Assembly: GCF_035610345.1 (NCBI RefSeq)
Contig: NZ_CP141215.1
Span: 273,727-337,726, forward strand
Source: Sinorhizobium meliloti
Lineage (GTDB): Bacteria > Pseudomonadota > Alphaproteobacteria > Rhizobiales > Rhizobiaceae
Length of the DNA: 64,000 nucleotides
Direction of reading: 5' to 3'
Positions 1 to 10,019 of this stretch are shown piece by piece (within the stretch, counting starts at the first letter, position 1; the number at the start of each line of letters is the position of its first letter). The notes under the pieces are model-generated. The model saw only the letters and a program-made list of their open reading frames with translations, made no database searches and was not told the DNA's origin. The position numbers and the translations under genes are program-made.

Positions 1-118
1 CCGACAGCGATCAACACCGCCTGGCTCATCACCACACCGGCCTCGCGCACCTTCTCATAACGGGCATCGAGGTTCAGGTAGGCGAACGGCTCTTGAAGCG
101 GGCGCTCGGCAAAGGTGC
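1..118 (-). pseudogene. IS256-family (mutator) transposase fragment, cut by window edge
   Basis: Read on the minus strand, this stretch encodes an internal piece of a mutator-type transposase with the characteristic YLNLDARYEKVRE block followed by SQAVLIAVG. This corresponds to the region around a catalytic Asp of the family. The reading frame enters from beyond the window start in the C-terminal direction and stops resembling the family near position 118, so only about 40 codons are visible. It may be an intact gene cut by the window or a remnant; the abrupt loss of similarity upstream favours a remnant. Confidence 0.7.
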
Positions 119-232
119 GAGTTTCACAAAGTTCGGGACAAGGATTTCAGTAAGTCCGGGACACCGATGGAATGCACCCCTCAACTGAGACATATTAAGT
201 AGCGGACAGTTTCTCGAATACAGGAACTGGAA

Positions 233-345
233 ATGGTTGGAAGAAAGCCGAGATTTAGCGAAGAAGAGAAGCTCTCCATGCTCGCGCGGATGAACAACGG
301 GGAGAACGTCAGCCGTCTGGCAGAACTTGACGCACACAACCCCGG
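233..345 (+). pseudogene. Possible helix-turn-helix transposase N-terminal fragment
   Basis: The frame begins MVGRKPRFSEEEKLSMLARM and continues with NNGENVSRLAE, which resembles the first helices of an IS orfA helix-turn-helix protein. Similarity ends after about 35 codons and the following residues look random. The family is not certain. Positions 346-507 hold nothing recognisable. Confidence 0.35.
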
Positions 346-507
346 CGGATTGACGTTCATGGTCTTTCCGGCGGGCGTTTTGGCCGGAATGTCTGCTGCA
401 TGGACAGCGGTGGCCACCCATTCGGCACGGACGGGACGCATGATATCGAGCGCTGGGTGAACGCTCTTGCCTTCCGTGGCATTTTTGGAAGTACCGCGTG
501 TTGGGCA

Positions 508-1345
508 TCATGACGTGTCGCACCGGAAAGATGAGGGTCGAGGCGGAGCCACCGGCGGAATGTTGATACCTGTCCTGCGCATGGGGCGCCGGCAGTCTGG
601 GCATTCGTAGGACTTCCCGCGTTGTGTTTCGCTGGAATGGGATTGCCCGCCTGGGGGCGATGGCTGCCCAAGGAGCATCCTGCACAGAGAAATGCGAACC
701 CGTCGATGACTGTTGGCGATAAAGCCGAAGTGATGCATGCGGTGGAAGCCGTCGGGAAGCAGGTGCAAGAGAAACCGCCGGATGAACTCGTGAGGATGAA
801 GGCACATGATCTTCTCGCGATCACATCCATTGCGCCGATAATCCTTCCATCGGAAGGCAACATGGTCGTCATCAAGTTCGACGATGCGGCTGTTGGCGAT
901 GGCGACGCGATGGGTGTATCGGCCGAGGTAGGCGAGCACCTGGTCCGGACCGCCAAAAGGCGGCTTTGCATAGACGACCCATTCGATGCTGCGCGCACAT
1001 GCGAGATGGCGGCTGAACACGGCGTCGTTGAGATGGGCGAGGTCGTTGAAGAGGTGCAGTTCGCCTTGAGCGAAGGATTTGGCGAGAGCAGTTAGAAAGA
1101 GCCGTCGGAACAGGCGTGACAGCACGCGCACGGGCAGAAAGAAGTCCGGCCGACATGCGATCCACGTCGACCTGTCCGGCGAGAGACCTCCACCCGGCAC
1201 GACGCAATGGACATAGGGATGGTGGGTCATCGCCTGGCCCCAGGTGTGGAGCACGGCGGTGACGCCGATCTCGGCGCCGAGCCATCTGGGGTTGGCGGCG
1301 ATGGTCTGCAGTGTCTCAGCCGAGAGCCGCATCAGCAGTGTTGTC
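508..1345 (-). pseudogene. IS91-family transposase, C-terminal remnant
   Basis: The translated frame carries the IS91-type (Y2 rolling-circle) transposase blocks LHTWGQ, HPYVHCVVPGGG, FLPVRVLSRLFR, WVVYAKPPFGGP, LAYLGRYTHRVAI, FRWKDYR and FIRRFLLHLLPDGFHR, in family order, ending at a CPDCRRPM zinc-ribbon-like tail. The N-terminal half of the usual transposase is missing: upstream of about position 1345 the frame no longer resembles the family. A different IS91-family fragment lies at 27536-27780. Confidence 0.8.
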
Positions 1346-1479
1346 GCAATGCCGACAAGATAAGCCCGGCCGCCAGGTGAGCATACACTCGAGCCACCGA
1401 GTTGGGTTGACGCGTGAACTCGCAAGAAGGAGGCAGATGGCCTGATCGTTCGGTCCGAGTCGCGAAAGATTCCGTTAGT

Positions 1480-1606
1480 TCCAGTAGCCGTCGACGAGGC
1501 GACGAGGTGCACTTGCAGCGGGTGATCCGCGCGGTGCGGTCGGCATGATTCCACCCGGCGTGAAGGTGTTCCTCGCGATTCATCCGGTCGACTTTCGCAA
1601 CTATGC
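1480..1606 (+). pseudogene. IS66 tnpA end / tnpB start remnant
   Basis: The frame ending DEVHLQRVIRAVRSA-stop is the typical C-terminus of IS66 TnpA. It is followed directly by the TnpB start MIPPGVKVFLAIHPVDFR. Similarity stops immediately after this DFR codon, and the next bases are CAACTATG. The same codon is where IS66 tnpB is broken on both sides of the RIT element at 10020 and 13418. Positions 1607-1701 hold nothing else recognisable. Confidence 0.75.
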
Positions 1607-1701
1607 GGCGACTATGAGAGGATGGAAAAACTCGAATTTTGAGCGCGATGGCGCCAAGAGCGTACGAATTTAATCCGCTGTGAATTCGCGTTGCTACGGC
1701 G

Positions 1702-3102
1702 TCAAGACGACGAACCACGCTCCAGGGTTATTGTACCAATGTCATCATCAATGACAATTCGAGTCGCGAAGGGTGCAGAGAGCTTCTGAAGACGTTCGAG
1801 AATGGCCCTCGCTTGCGGCCCGGTTACGAGCCGTGGTACGCCGCGGTTTGCGAACCTCTTTGAATAGCCCAATTCGATCGGGTACAGTCGCAACTGGACC
1901 AGTTGATTCTGCTCAAAACGGCTTACCGTAATGATGCTCTCGTAAAAAATTGTCTGAGAGAGGGCGCCCACAAAGCCATCGACGGTAGGATAACCCTTGG
2001 CTTCTTCGTCGACCGTCACCTCGGCATCAGTGTCTCGCCGCGGGTCCTTGCCGTACGCCTCGAACATATCCGCCCCGACCGGAGTTCGCAGATCGTCGTA
2101 GAAAAAATTCCCCAAGCCATAGAGGATCGGTCGGCCCTTATAGATCTCGATCCCACGAATTAGGTGTGGACCGTGCCCGACATAAGCGTCTGCTCCCGCG
2201 TCGATGAGCTTATGCGCCAAGGATTGCTCATAATCCGGTGGATGTTGGCTAACCTGATGAGTCCAGTTAGGCTCGTGCCCGTGATTGGTGACAACGCAGA
2301 AATCGGAAAACTGTTTGCCCCGACGAACATTTCGCAAGATTTCAGCGACGTCACTCGGGCTAGGCTCGTAGCTGTAGCCAGCTTCGTCACCCGCTTTGAA
2401 AATCGCTCCTGCGACTACGACGCGGGCCGGATCGTTATCGTCTGATCTAGTACCAGGCAGCGTCGCGCGCAGCTGCCGTAAATTTTTCAGAATTTCCGGA
2501 GGGACGACGATGCTCTCTGTCAAACGGAGCGGGTTCAGTCCTGGCCTGCCTGGAGCCTCTCCGGCAGGGTCACATGCACGAAACATCGGCCCAAATGTCG
2601 TGCCGAACGACACCAACGCGACTCGACCACGTGCAGTCTCCAAAAAGCGAGCGGCGCCGGCTTGCGCAAGGTTTTCGCCTGCACCTGCATGGACGATCCC
2701 ACTCTCATCCAATATGCGGCTCGTCTCGCGCATGCCTTCAATGCCCCAATCAAGCGTATGATTGTTTGCGCGGCTCATAAGGTTGAACCCCATAGCCTTC
2801 AGATCAGGTCCAAGCTCCGGAACGCTGATGTGATACGCACCCCCGTGCTCCGCCTGCGGGCTTCCGTCGAATGAGCGAATGTCGAAGATTAGAGTTTCCA
2901 TGTTGCCGAACGTGGCATCGGCGTCGCGAAGGATTTGGACGATCTCATCAAAACCCGGATGGTTGCCTTCAGTCAGCGGCCGAGACAAGATGAGGTCGCC
3001 CACTGCCACCATCGTGAAGCCGTCAGCAACGTTCGTATCAATCGAACCCACCGTGTCGTAGCCGTCACCGTGGGTCGGGTGCTCGTGTGAATATTCTTCC
3101 AT
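1702..3102 (-). CDS. CapA-family protein (poly-gamma-glutamate capsule synthesis type)
   Basis: A 466-residue protein with the CapA metallophosphatase-like fold signatures in order: MVAVGDLILSRPL near residue 30, GNMETLIFD near 66, SRANNHTLDWGIEGM near 109, VTNHGHEPNW near 272 and GHGPHLIRGIEIYKGRPI near 309. The Asp, Asn and His residues of these blocks are those expected to form the metal site. There is no obvious signal peptide or N-terminal membrane anchor, unlike capsule-type CapA/PgsA. It is the last gene of a minus-strand run, 52 bases after the peptide-transporter ATPase gene, so it is probably co-transcribed. Cytosolic CapA-like proteins may act on gamma-glutamyl or similar peptides; a role in processing the imported peptide is inference. 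No PgsB or PgsC partners are present, so polymer synthesis is unlikely. Confidence 0.8.
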   Translation of the reverse strand: MEEYSHEHPTHGDGYDTVGSIDTNVADGFTMVAVGDLILSRPLTEGNHPGFDEIVQILRDADATFGNMETLIFDIRSFDGSPQAEHGGAYHISVPELGPDLKAMGFNLMSRANNHTLDWGIEGMRETSRILDESGIVHAGAGENLAQAGAARFLETARGRVALVSFGTTFGPMFRACDPAGEAPGRPGLNPLRLTESIVVPPEILKNLRQLRATLPGTRSDDNDPARVVVAGAIFKAGDEAGYSYEPSPSDVAEILRNVRRGKQFSDFCVVTNHGHEPNWTHQVSQHPPDYEQSLAHKLIDAGADAYVGHGPHLIRGIEIYKGRPILYGLGNFFYDDLRTPVGADMFEAYGKDPRRDTDAEVTVDEEAKGYPTVDGFVGALSQTIFYESIITVSRFEQNQLVQLRLYPIELGYSKRFANRGVPRLVTGPQARAILERLQKLSAPFATRIVIDDDIGTITLERGSSS

Positions 3103-3154
3103 AGTGCCTCTTCTCCTCTTTCGCCGGATTTCGAATGATGCGCGTGTGTCCGTG

Positions 3155-4222
3155 TCAGCGGTGCACGCCAGATGCTCGACCGGCTGACGGTGCCTCTACG
3201 GCATGTAGCGAAGAATTCGCCGTCGCAGCGGAATGGTTCGGCATGCCTGTAGCCGGAGCGCGGACATGGCAGGCCACGGCGCGGCCGTCCGCCATCGGCA
3301 TCAAAGGCGGGAGGTCTACACGGCAACGCTCGACGGCGAGTGGACAGCGCGGATGAAAGGCGCATCCGCTCGGCGGGTTGATCGGGCTTGGCACCTCGCC
3401 ATCTACGGGCGCTTCAAGCCGAATGTGTGCGGGATCCGGCACAGGTGCCGCTGCGATTAGCGCCTCGGTGTAGGGGTGGACCGGCTTTGCGAACAGCACC
3501 TCGCATGCGGCCAGTTCCACGATCCGGCCGAGATACATGACCGCGACGCGATGCGCGATATGCTCAACAACGCCGAGGTCGTGCGAGATGAAAACAAAGG
3601 CGATGCCCATCTGCTGTTGCAGATCCATGAGCAGGTTCAAGATTTGTGCCTGCACAGAGACATCAAGGGCCGAGACCGCCTCGTCGGCGATAATGAGCGA
3701 GGGCCTAAGGGCCAGCGCCCGCGCGATGCCCAGCCGTTGGCGCTGGCCACCCGACAACTCGGACGGAAGCCTATGCATCATTTCAGGCGCCATCCCAACC
3801 TTCTGGAGGAGGTCCGCAGCAAGCGCGATGCGCTGCTTGCGGCTAAGACGCTCGAAATTTTCCACAGGTTCGGTGATAATCTGGCCGGCGGTGAGGCGCG
3901 GGTTCAGCGACGAGTAAGGATCCTGAAACACCATCTGCATCCGACGTCGATGCGCGCGAAGCTCGTGCTTACTGAGGCCTGCAATATCGGTCCCCTCGAT
4001 CCGGACGCGTCCGCCAGTCGGATCGGTAAGCCGCATCAAGAGCCGTGCGATGGTGGATTTGCCGCAACCGGATTCGCCGACGATGCAGAGCGTCTCACCG
4101 GCCTCGACGAAAAAAGACACATCATCCACTGCTCGCACCACAGAGAATGGCTTCTTCAAGAACCCCGCACCAATCGGATAATGCTTGGAAAGATTTTCAA
4201 CTGTTAGCAAAGGATTGCTCAT
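3155..4222 (-). CDS. Dipeptide/oligopeptide ABC transporter ATP-binding protein (DppF/OppF type)
   Basis: This is the second ATPase of the importer. It has Walker A (GESGCGKST), the ABC signature [15 protein letters not shown], Walker B ([12 protein letters not shown], with Ala where Pro is usual) and the switch His in [14 protein letters not shown]. The oligopeptide-family C-terminal extension is present, with [14 protein letters not shown]. The start [18 protein letters not shown] at 4222 is preferred over an upstream ATG because it overlaps the stop of the preceding gene in an ATGA arrangement, a sign of translational coupling. The protein has 355 residues. The C-terminal 45 residues are longer than usual and look unstructured. 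It would energise import together with the ATPase encoded just upstream. Confidence 0.93.
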   Translation of the reverse strand: MSNPLLTVENLSKHYPIGAGFLKKPFSVVRAVDDVSFFVEAGETLCIVGESGCGKSTIARLLMRLTDPTGGRVRIEGTDIAGLSKHELRAHRRRMQMVFQDPYSSLNPRLTAGQIITEPVENFERLSRKQRIALAADLLQKVGMAPEMMHRLPSELSGGQRQRLGIARALALRPSLIIADEAVSALDVSVQAQILNLLMDLQQQMGIAFVFISHDLGVVEHIAHRVAVMYLGRIVELAACEVLFAKPVHPYTEALIAAAPVPDPAHIRLEAPVDGEVPSPINPPSGCAFHPRCPLAVERCRVDLPPLMPMADGRAVACHVRAPATGMPNHSAATANSSLHAVEAPSAGRASGVHR

Positions 4223-5226
4223 GCGCCTACAATCTCCTCTGAGCGCCAGCAAGCCGCGGCGTGTCCGGACTCAACGTCGATCAGAACGGGAGTCTTTTCT
4301 CGGCAAATGTCGATGGCGAACCGACATCGCGGCGCAAAGCTGCACCCGATAATCGGTTGGCGCAGGCTAGGTACAATGCCGGGGATCTCCGGAAGACGGA
4401 GCTGCCGCCCCTGCCGGCGGTCCGGCACGGAGCGCATCAGGGCCTGGGTGTAAGGATGCATCGGACGCGCGAACAGTTCCGTCACGGTCGCTTGCTCGAC
4501 GATCCGACCAGCATACATCACAATCACGCGTTGGCAAGTCTCGGCCACAACGCCCAGATCATGGGTGATGAACATCACCGCCGTTCCCATACGCTCTTGC
4601 AGGACGACGATCAGCCGCAGGATCTGGGCCTGGATCGTCACGTCGAGCGCAGTGGTCGGCTCGTCTGCGATCAACAGTTCCGGCGAGCAGGCGAGCGCCA
4701 TCGCTATCATGACGCGTTGCCGCATCCCGCCTGACATCTCATAGGGATAGTTGTTGACGCGACGCTCAGGGTCCGCGATGCGGACGAAGCGGAGCATTTC
4801 TTCGGCCTTAGCCATCGCAATTGAACGAGAGGCTCCCGTATGAATCTGCACTGCTTCAGCAATTTGGTGGCCGACAGTGTAGACCGGGTTGAGGCTTGTC
4901 ATTGGGTCTTGGAAGATCATGGCGATCTTGTCACCACGGATTTTTCGCATCTCCCGCTCCGACAATTCAAGAAGGTCGCGGCCTTGAAAGCGGACCTCGC
5001 CGCCGACAGTCCTGGCGGTCAGCTTCGGAAGTAGGCGAAGGATCGAGAGGGCGGTAACGCTCTTGCCACATCCCGATTCGCCGACGACCCCCAGCGTTTC
5101 GCCCCTCTTCACCTGGAAGCTGATGCCTCCCAAGGCGCGAGTGACGCTTTCTTCGCCATAAAAATGCGTCTCAAGTTCTCGAACGTCGAGAAGTGTGTCT
5201 TCTGCCACCGTATTGTGCATTAGCAT
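4219..5226 (-). CDS. Dipeptide/oligopeptide ABC transporter ATP-binding protein (DppD/OppD type)
   Basis: This is the first ATPase of the importer, about 335 residues. It shows Walker A (GESGCGKSV), Q-loop [13 protein letters not shown], signature [16 protein letters not shown], Walker B ([12 protein letters not shown]) and [11 protein letters not shown], then the family C-terminal cluster [14 protein letters not shown]. An ATG at 5226 directly preceded by GGAGGCGCTGAC is the likely start, one base beyond the end of the permease gene at 5228; the longer frame to 5280 would run into that permease. Its stop overlaps the next ATPase start. The two ATPases form the usual heterodimer on the cytoplasmic face of the permease pair. 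Confidence 0.93.
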   Translation of the reverse strand: MLMHNTVAEDTLLDVRELETHFYGEESVTRALGGISFQVKRGETLGVVGESGCGKSVTALSILRLLPKLTARTVGGEVRFQGRDLLELSEREMRKIRGDKIAMIFQDPMTSLNPVYTVGHQIAEAVQIHTGASRSIAMAKAEEMLRFVRIADPERRVNNYPYEMSGGMRQRVMIAMALACSPELLIADEPTTALDVTIQAQILRLIVVLQERMGTAVMFITHDLGVVAETCQRVIVMYAGRIVEQATVTELFARPMHPYTQALMRSVPDRRQGRQLRLPEIPGIVPSLRQPIIGCSFAPRCRFAIDICREKTPVLIDVESGHAAACWRSEEIVGA

Positions 5227-5227
5227 G

Positions 5228-6097
5228 TCAGCGCCTCCGCTTAACGCGGGGATCGAACATATCGCGCAGACCGTCCCCAAGCATGTTTACAGCAAGAACC
5301 GTGACGGCGAGACAGATGCCCGGGGCGAAAATCGTCAACGGCGCAATAGCGAGATACAAGCGGGAGCTGGCGATCATGTTGCCCCAACTGGGAATCTCGG
5401 GTGGCACACCCACGCCGAGGAAACTAAGCGCCGCCTCCGTCATAATCGCGCTGGCGCAAACAGTGGCGCTCTGAACCATCAGGGCAGGAATGGTGCTCGG
5501 AAGGATATGCCGCCACAGCACCTTTGACAGTCGTGCACCGCCGCAAAGTGCGGCCTCCACATAAGGGCGCTCGCGAACGCTGAGGACGGTTGAACGAACC
5601 AACCGTGCGACCGCCGGCGTTTCGGGGATCGCAATCGCCACGATGAGGATACCGACCCCTGGCCCTGTCAGCGAAATAAGAGCAATGGCCAGCAAAATTG
5701 TCGGAATGGACATCAAGCCGTCCATGACCCGCATCAAGACGCTGTCGAACGTGCGGTTGTAGCCAGCGAGCACCCCAATCAGAAGCCCAACCAACGCCGC
5801 GCACGCCGCTGACAGCAACCCTACCAATAGCGATATACGTGCGCCGAAGATCGTTCGGGCAAACACGTCGCGACCCAGATTATCGCTCCCGAACCACATC
5901 TCGGCCGAAGGCCGCTGGAGGCGCTTGAACGGATTCATGTTTCCCGGATCGCCGGCGTAAAACGGGGCCGCGAGCGCCACACCGATCAACAGCACCAACA
6001 GCCCACTGCCGATCAGGACCAGTGGATGCCGCCTTGCAAAACTGACAAGTCCCAGCGGGGCCGTCGACTTGATTTCAACTGTTGCGAGGAGGGTCAT
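5228..6097 (-). CDS. Peptide ABC transporter permease (DppC/OppC type)
   Basis: A 289-residue inner-membrane protein with an N-terminal hydrophobic segment ([18 protein letters not shown]) and a periplasmic part ending in the family motif [19 protein letters not shown]. It has further membrane segments, and a cytoplasmic EAA loop around [22 protein letters not shown] that docks to the ATPases. This is the DppC-type architecture of the dipeptide/oligopeptide importer family. It starts one base after the upstream permease stop and is followed immediately by the ATPase gene, so the operon is tightly packed. Nothing is odd in length or motifs. Confidence 0.93.
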   Translation of the reverse strand: MTLLATVEIKSTAPLGLVSFARRHPLVLIGSGLLVLLIGVALAAPFYAGDPGNMNPFKRLQRPSAEMWFGSDNLGRDVFARTIFGARISLLVGLLSAACAALVGLLIGVLAGYNRTFDSVLMRVMDGLMSIPTILLAIALISLTGPGVGILIVAIAIPETPAVARLVRSTVLSVRERPYVEAALCGGARLSKVLWRHILPSTIPALMVQSATVCASAIMTEAALSFLGVGVPPEIPSWGNMIASSRLYLAIAPLTIFAPGICLAVTVLAVNMLGDGLRDMFDPRVKRRR

Positions 6098-6098
6098 A

Positions 6099-7040
6099 TC
6101 AGTACCGAATGCGCGGGTCGATCAGCGTATAGGCGAGATCGACCGTGAGATTGATGAGGACGTACAGACCTGATGTCAGAACGAGCACGCTCTGGATAAT
6201 GGGATAGTCTCGGTTGTTGATCGCATCGACGACCAGCCGACCGATGCCGGGTATATTGAACACCGTTTCCGTAAGCACAACCCCTCCAATCATATAGGCA
6301 AAGCTAATGCCGATCACAGTCAGGATGGGCACGCCGGCATTCTTCAAAGCATGGTGGACAAGCATGGCATAGGACGATGCCCCCTTGGCAGCGGCCGTTC
6401 GCATGTAGTCCTCCGACAGAACCTCGAGCATGCTGGCGCGTGTGACCCGTGCGATGAAGGCAATGAAGCCTAGTCCCAGGGCCACGGTGGGCAGGATCAG
6501 GTGCACAAACCAAAGGCCAAGGCCACTTCCGATCGGCTTATATCCCTGGACCGGCAACCAGTGCGTTCGTATGGCGAAAAAATAGATCAGGAAATAGCCA
6601 ATGACAAAGACCGGAACCGAATACCCGAGTGCAGAAAAGACCGCGAGCAAGCGGTCAACGAAACCGCCTGTTTGCCACGCGGCTAGGACGCCGAACGAGA
6701 CCCCGACGGTCACTGCAACAATCGTCGTCAGGATCGTCAGGGAAAGGGTCGGCTCAAGTCGCTGCGACAGCAGTTCGAGAACAGGTCGTCCGGCAAAAAT
6801 CGAAGTGCCGAAATCGCCGCCGAGCATGGCGCGCACCCACTGTATGAACTGGACCGGCAAGGGATCGTTCAATCCGAGTTGCTCGCGGATGCCGGCGATC
6901 ATCTCCTCCGTCGCTGACCTGCCAGCGATCATGGCCGCCGGATCGCCAGGCGCCAGCCTGAGAAGCAGGAAGACGAAAATCCCCACCATTACCATGACGA
7001 CGATGGCCGAACCCATCCGGCCAAGAATGTACGCACCCAT
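6099..7040 (-). CDS. Peptide ABC transporter permease (DppB/OppB type)
   Basis: A permease of 313 residues from the ATG at 7040. It begins MGAYILGRMGSAIVVMVMVG, a membrane segment, then has the DppB-specific LLRLAPGDPAAMIAG and LGLNDPLPVQFIQW blocks and an EAA loop at YMRTAAAKGASSYAMLVHHAL. The frame is open further upstream, but the chosen ATG overlaps the stop of the binding-protein gene by one base (TAATG), while the longer version would begin inside it. It pairs with the DppC-type permease encoded next to form the translocation channel. Confidence 0.93.
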   Translation of the reverse strand: MGAYILGRMGSAIVVMVMVGIFVFLLLRLAPGDPAAMIAGRSATEEMIAGIREQLGLNDPLPVQFIQWVRAMLGGDFGTSIFAGRPVLELLSQRLEPTLSLTILTTIVAVTVGVSFGVLAAWQTGGFVDRLLAVFSALGYSVPVFVIGYFLIYFFAIRTHWLPVQGYKPIGSGLGLWFVHLILPTVALGLGFIAFIARVTRASMLEVLSEDYMRTAAAKGASSYAMLVHHALKNAGVPILTVIGISFAYMIGGVVLTETVFNIPGIGRLVVDAINNRDYPIIQSVLVLTSGLYVLINLTVDLAYTLIDPRIRY

Positions 7041-8650
7041 TACGCCGTGACCTTCTGCATGTTCCACATCGGGACGATCTGCGGCATGCCGATGAGACCA
7101 GTGAGCGTCTTGCGGTGCGCTATCGGTGAGACATATTTTCCCAACCTCACATCGCCGACGAAGTCCCACCAGATACTTTGCATCCTGCGGGCCAGCTCCT
7201 TGCGCTCCTGCAGTGTTGAGACATTTGCCCAGTCCGCCCGCAGCGCCTCATATTCGTCGTTCTTCGGCCAGCCGTACCAGGCGTCGTCACCATTCGCGAG
7301 GAGAAGGGGGGTGGCGAGGGGATTGCCGAAGGAATAATTGGATTCCGACGTGATGAACAAGCTCCAGCCGCCGTTTTCAACTGAGTCCTTTTTCGCCCGG
7401 CGCGTGCTGACGCCACCCCAGTCCATCGGCGCAAGCTCGGCATTGACCCCGATCTTGCGCAGCGCGGCCGCCAAGAGCTGCGAGGCATTGTCGGCTTCGC
7501 GCCAATCCGTCGGATCGAGGATGACAACCTTTTCGCCGGCATACGCGGCCTCCTTGAAGAGCTGCCTGGCCTTTTCCGGATCGCCGCCCTTCTTATACCA
7601 TCCCGTGTTCTCGTCATTGGAAACGGGCGTATCCTTGCCGAATATAGAGGTGACGGTGTTGATGTACTTTGGGTCTGCGTACATGACGCGCATGAACGCC
7701 TCCTGATCAATCAGGTGAAGCATCGCCTGGCGCGCCTTGACGTTGTTGAACGGCGGCTGCAGACAGTTCATGCGCAGGACCACGTCCCAGCCAGGCTTGT
7801 CCAGCACCTGAAGTCCAAGATCGGGATCGCTCTCGACCAATGAGTAGAGCTCAACGGGCGGCGTCTCAAAATAATCGACCTCACCCGCTTGCAAGGCCGC
7901 CATTGCCGTCTGCTGGTCGGGAATAACATCCCAGATGACGCGGTCGACATGGACGACCTTGCCGCCGGCCAATCCGTCGGAAGGCTCCTTTCGGGGTACA
8001 TATTTTTCATTGCGATCAAAGGTGATGCTCGCGCCAGGCTTGACAAGAGCTTCGTTGAACTTGAACGGTCCCGATCCGATATTCGCGGTCACCTGCTCGG
8101 TTGCCGGGCGATTCGCGTCCTTCTCGCGCATCATGAAGAGACAGGGGGGCGTCAGGTCCGCCAAGAGATCGATCAGAAGACCAAGCGGCTCCTTGAGCGA
8201 GATCGTGAAGGTTTTGTCATCCCTTTCCGAAATGTCGCTGGCGAGCGCCATGATCAATTGTCCGCCGGGATGCACATGGCCCCAGCGACGGATTGAGGCG
8301 ACACAGTCCGCCGCGGTGACGGGAGTGCCGTCATGCCAGCCCAGGCCCTCCCGCAGCTCGAACGTATAAGCCTTCTTGTCGTTGGAAACGCTCCAATTGC
8401 TGACCATCTGCGGCTGCGGCATGAACTTCGAGTCGAGCGAGAACAGCGTGTCGTAAATCGCAGCACCGTGATCGGCAGTGATGTTCGTCGCTGTCAATAT
8501 CGGATCGAATACCCTCAGGTCGGACGACTTCACCATTCGCGCCGTCCGCGCGGCGGCGGTGGCCGTCTGTGCCCGCGGGATTGAAGGGATCGATAAAGCG
8601 GCTCCGACAGCAAAGCCCGCCTTGAAGAGGTCACGTCGAGAGATTGTCAT
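7040..8650 (-). CDS. Peptide ABC transporter periplasmic substrate-binding protein (SBP family 5), Tat-exported
   Basis: A 536-residue extracytoplasmic solute-binding protein. The N-terminus MTISRRDLFKAGFAVGAALS has a twin-arginine SRRDLFK motif, a hydrophobic stretch and a probable cleavage after SIPRAQT-A, so it should be exported folded by the Tat system. The mature part has family-5 features such as FELREGLGWHDGTPVTAADCV and a C-terminal TGLIGMPQIVPMWN. Substrate cannot be read from sequence; dipeptides, oligopeptides or opine-like compounds are all handled by this family. It is the first gene of a six-gene minus-strand operon (binding protein, two permeases, two ATPases, CapA-like). Confidence 0.92.
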   Translation of the reverse strand: MTISRRDLFKAGFAVGAALSIPSIPRAQTATAAARTARMVKSSDLRVFDPILTATNITADHGAAIYDTLFSLDSKFMPQPQMVSNWSVSNDKKAYTFELREGLGWHDGTPVTAADCVASIRRWGHVHPGGQLIMALASDISERDDKTFTISLKEPLGLLIDLLADLTPPCLFMMREKDANRPATEQVTANIGSGPFKFNEALVKPGASITFDRNEKYVPRKEPSDGLAGGKVVHVDRVIWDVIPDQQTAMAALQAGEVDYFETPPVELYSLVESDPDLGLQVLDKPGWDVVLRMNCLQPPFNNVKARQAMLHLIDQEAFMRVMYADPKYINTVTSIFGKDTPVSNDENTGWYKKGGDPEKARQLFKEAAYAGEKVVILDPTDWREADNASQLLAAALRKIGVNAELAPMDWGGVSTRRAKKDSVENGGWSLFITSESNYSFGNPLATPLLLANGDDAWYGWPKNDEYEALRADWANVSTLQERKELARRMQSIWWDFVGDVRLGKYVSPIAHRKTLTGLIGMPQIVPMWNMQKVTA

Positions 8651-9586
8651 GTTTCGGTTCCCGTTTTTATTTGTTCAGGACGTGATAGCACAAACATTGC
8701 GATCGAGATCAGCCGCGGCAAGATCTTGTTGCTGCGGACATTCTCAAGCACATCCAGCATTCTGGCCGGCCCGTATATTGGTCATTTCCTCGATGACAGC
8801 TGTTATGATGCAGCTCCCGATGGCAGCTTCAATAGCCATCTTTCCGACGGCGTATCACCTAGATCAGCATAGGGAGGCGCGTTGGCGACGCAGTCGCCTG
8901 CCGGGAGCGCCAGAACTACCAAAAAGCTGTGTTTCCTCCCGTCCTGCTTTGTGCCTTGGTTGTTAAGGTTGCCTCGCGCCGAGCGAACGTCAAATTCAAT
9001 CTGTGTATCCAGTTCATCTGGTTTCGAGATGCGTAGAACTGTTCGACCGTGATGGGCGCAGTTGGTGTGCGCCTGAGCCGTGCCAGGTTCCGATGGGCAG
9101 GAGGGAAGCGGATGCAGCGAATCTGATGGGCGCTAATGCCCTGGATGAGCGGGTCTGCCGCCCCGGCTGAGACTGGTTGCATCTTCCAGGATGCTGGGCC
9201 GCTGGGCCGCGTGGTCGGGGGATTAATTCTGTGGGGCGTCACTTGCGCACATATGTTTAACATGATCGGCAAAGTCCGCCCAATCAAGCACTTCCAGTCG
9301 TCCCCGATAATGCTGCTGCCGTCGCCGAAGCGCTCGTCAAGATCCGAAGCTACTTCATACCAAAGCGCGCAAGTTCTGAAAGAAAGCGCTATTGCGATTC
9401 CGTAAACGCCGAAAGCAGTGGACGGTTCGTTACGCTCACCGCTGAACGGGCCAAAATCCCTCAGTGCTCGCTTCTTCACTCGAAGAAGCTAACAACTGCG
9501 GCCTGGCCCAACAGAATGAAAGCACTCGTTTGACGGTATCCCTCCGGCGGGAACCGCCTTGCGAAGTTCCGCGTCTCCCGTGAGTC
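8651..9586. other. Gene-poor region upstream of the peptide-transporter operon
   Basis: About 930 bases without a convincing gene. The part nearest 8650 must hold the promoter of the minus-strand transporter operon; the leader AAATAAAAACGGGAACCG before the ATG is A-rich but no clear -35/-10 pair can be assigned. An open minus-strand frame at 8916-9479 has no recognisable domain and a composition unlike its neighbours. I see no repeat or operator that can be defended. Confidence 0.5.
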
Positions 9587-9616
9587 TGCGCTCTTAAGAG
9601 TGGACTTAAGAGCGCA
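9587..9616. repeat. Perfect palindrome upstream of IS66 tnpA
   Basis: TGCGCTCTTAAG (9587-9598) and CTTAAGAGCGCA (9605-9616) are exact reverse complements separated by six bases, ending 11 bases before the IS66 tnpA start at 9628. A similar palindrome (different sequence) precedes the tnpA remnant near 30696. It could be a regulatory or transposase-binding site, or could form an mRNA hairpin limiting expression. Confidence 0.7.
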
Positions 9617-9627
9617 CTGAGCAATTC

Positions 9628-9966
9628 ATGGCACATGCAATTTTGCTGACGGGACCAGAGCGGCGTCGGCGATGGTCGTTGGAAGATCGCGCGCAGATAC
9701 TGGCGGAGGCTTTCGCGCCAGGCGCGGTGGTTTCCGAAGTCGCACGCCGCTTCGAGGTTTCGACTGGCCTGATCTACACCTGGCGGCGGCAAGCTTTGGT
9801 CCAGCAGGCCGAGCCCGCCTTTGTCCCAGCCAAGCTTGCTGACCCTGCCAGCAGTGATGCGGTCGAACTAGCCATGGCGGTGGACTTCCCGAACGGCGTG
9901 AAGGTGAGAATTGGTTCCGCAGCGCCCTGCGACCTGGCAGCCGCGATTATGCGGGCGATCAAATGA
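9628..9966 (+). CDS. tnpA: IS66-family accessory protein TnpA (OrfA)
   Basis: A 112-residue IS66 OrfA protein. Residues 12-55 form the helix-turn-helix, with RRRRWSLEDRAQILAEAF, then VSEVARRFEVSTGLIYTWRR, and the C-terminal half ends DLAAAIMRAIK, all typical of the family. It is one of three IS66 genes (tnpA, tnpB, tnpC) needed for transposition. Here it is followed with a 4-base overlap by the tnpB start, but tnpB is cut after 19 codons by the RIT element. It is therefore an intact gene of a broken element. Confidence 0.88.
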   Translation: MAHAILLTGPERRRRWSLEDRAQILAEAFAPGAVVSEVARRFEVSTGLIYTWRRQALVQQAEPAFVPAKLADPASSDAVELAMAVDFPNGVKVRIGSAAPCDLAAAIMRAIK

Positions 9967-10019
9967 TTCCGATCAGTTCCGGGGTGCGGGTGTGGATCGC
10001 GAGTGGTCACTGCGACATG
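9963..10019 (+). pseudogene. IS66 tnpB, first 19 codons, truncated by RIT element
   Basis: The frame MIPISSGVRVWIASGHCDMR is the N-terminus of IS66 TnpB and overlaps the tnpA stop (ATGA). In intact IS66 elements the protein continues K/R-G after DMR; here the next bases are the terminal inverted repeat of the RIT element. Confidence 0.85.

Noticed and set aside
1702..3102. Poly-gamma-glutamate capsule operon
   Set aside because: No PgsB or PgsC genes and no membrane anchor on the CapA-like protein.
8916..9479. Minus-strand frame of 187 codons
   Set aside because: No domain, no ribosome-binding site and a composition unlike the neighbouring transporter genes.
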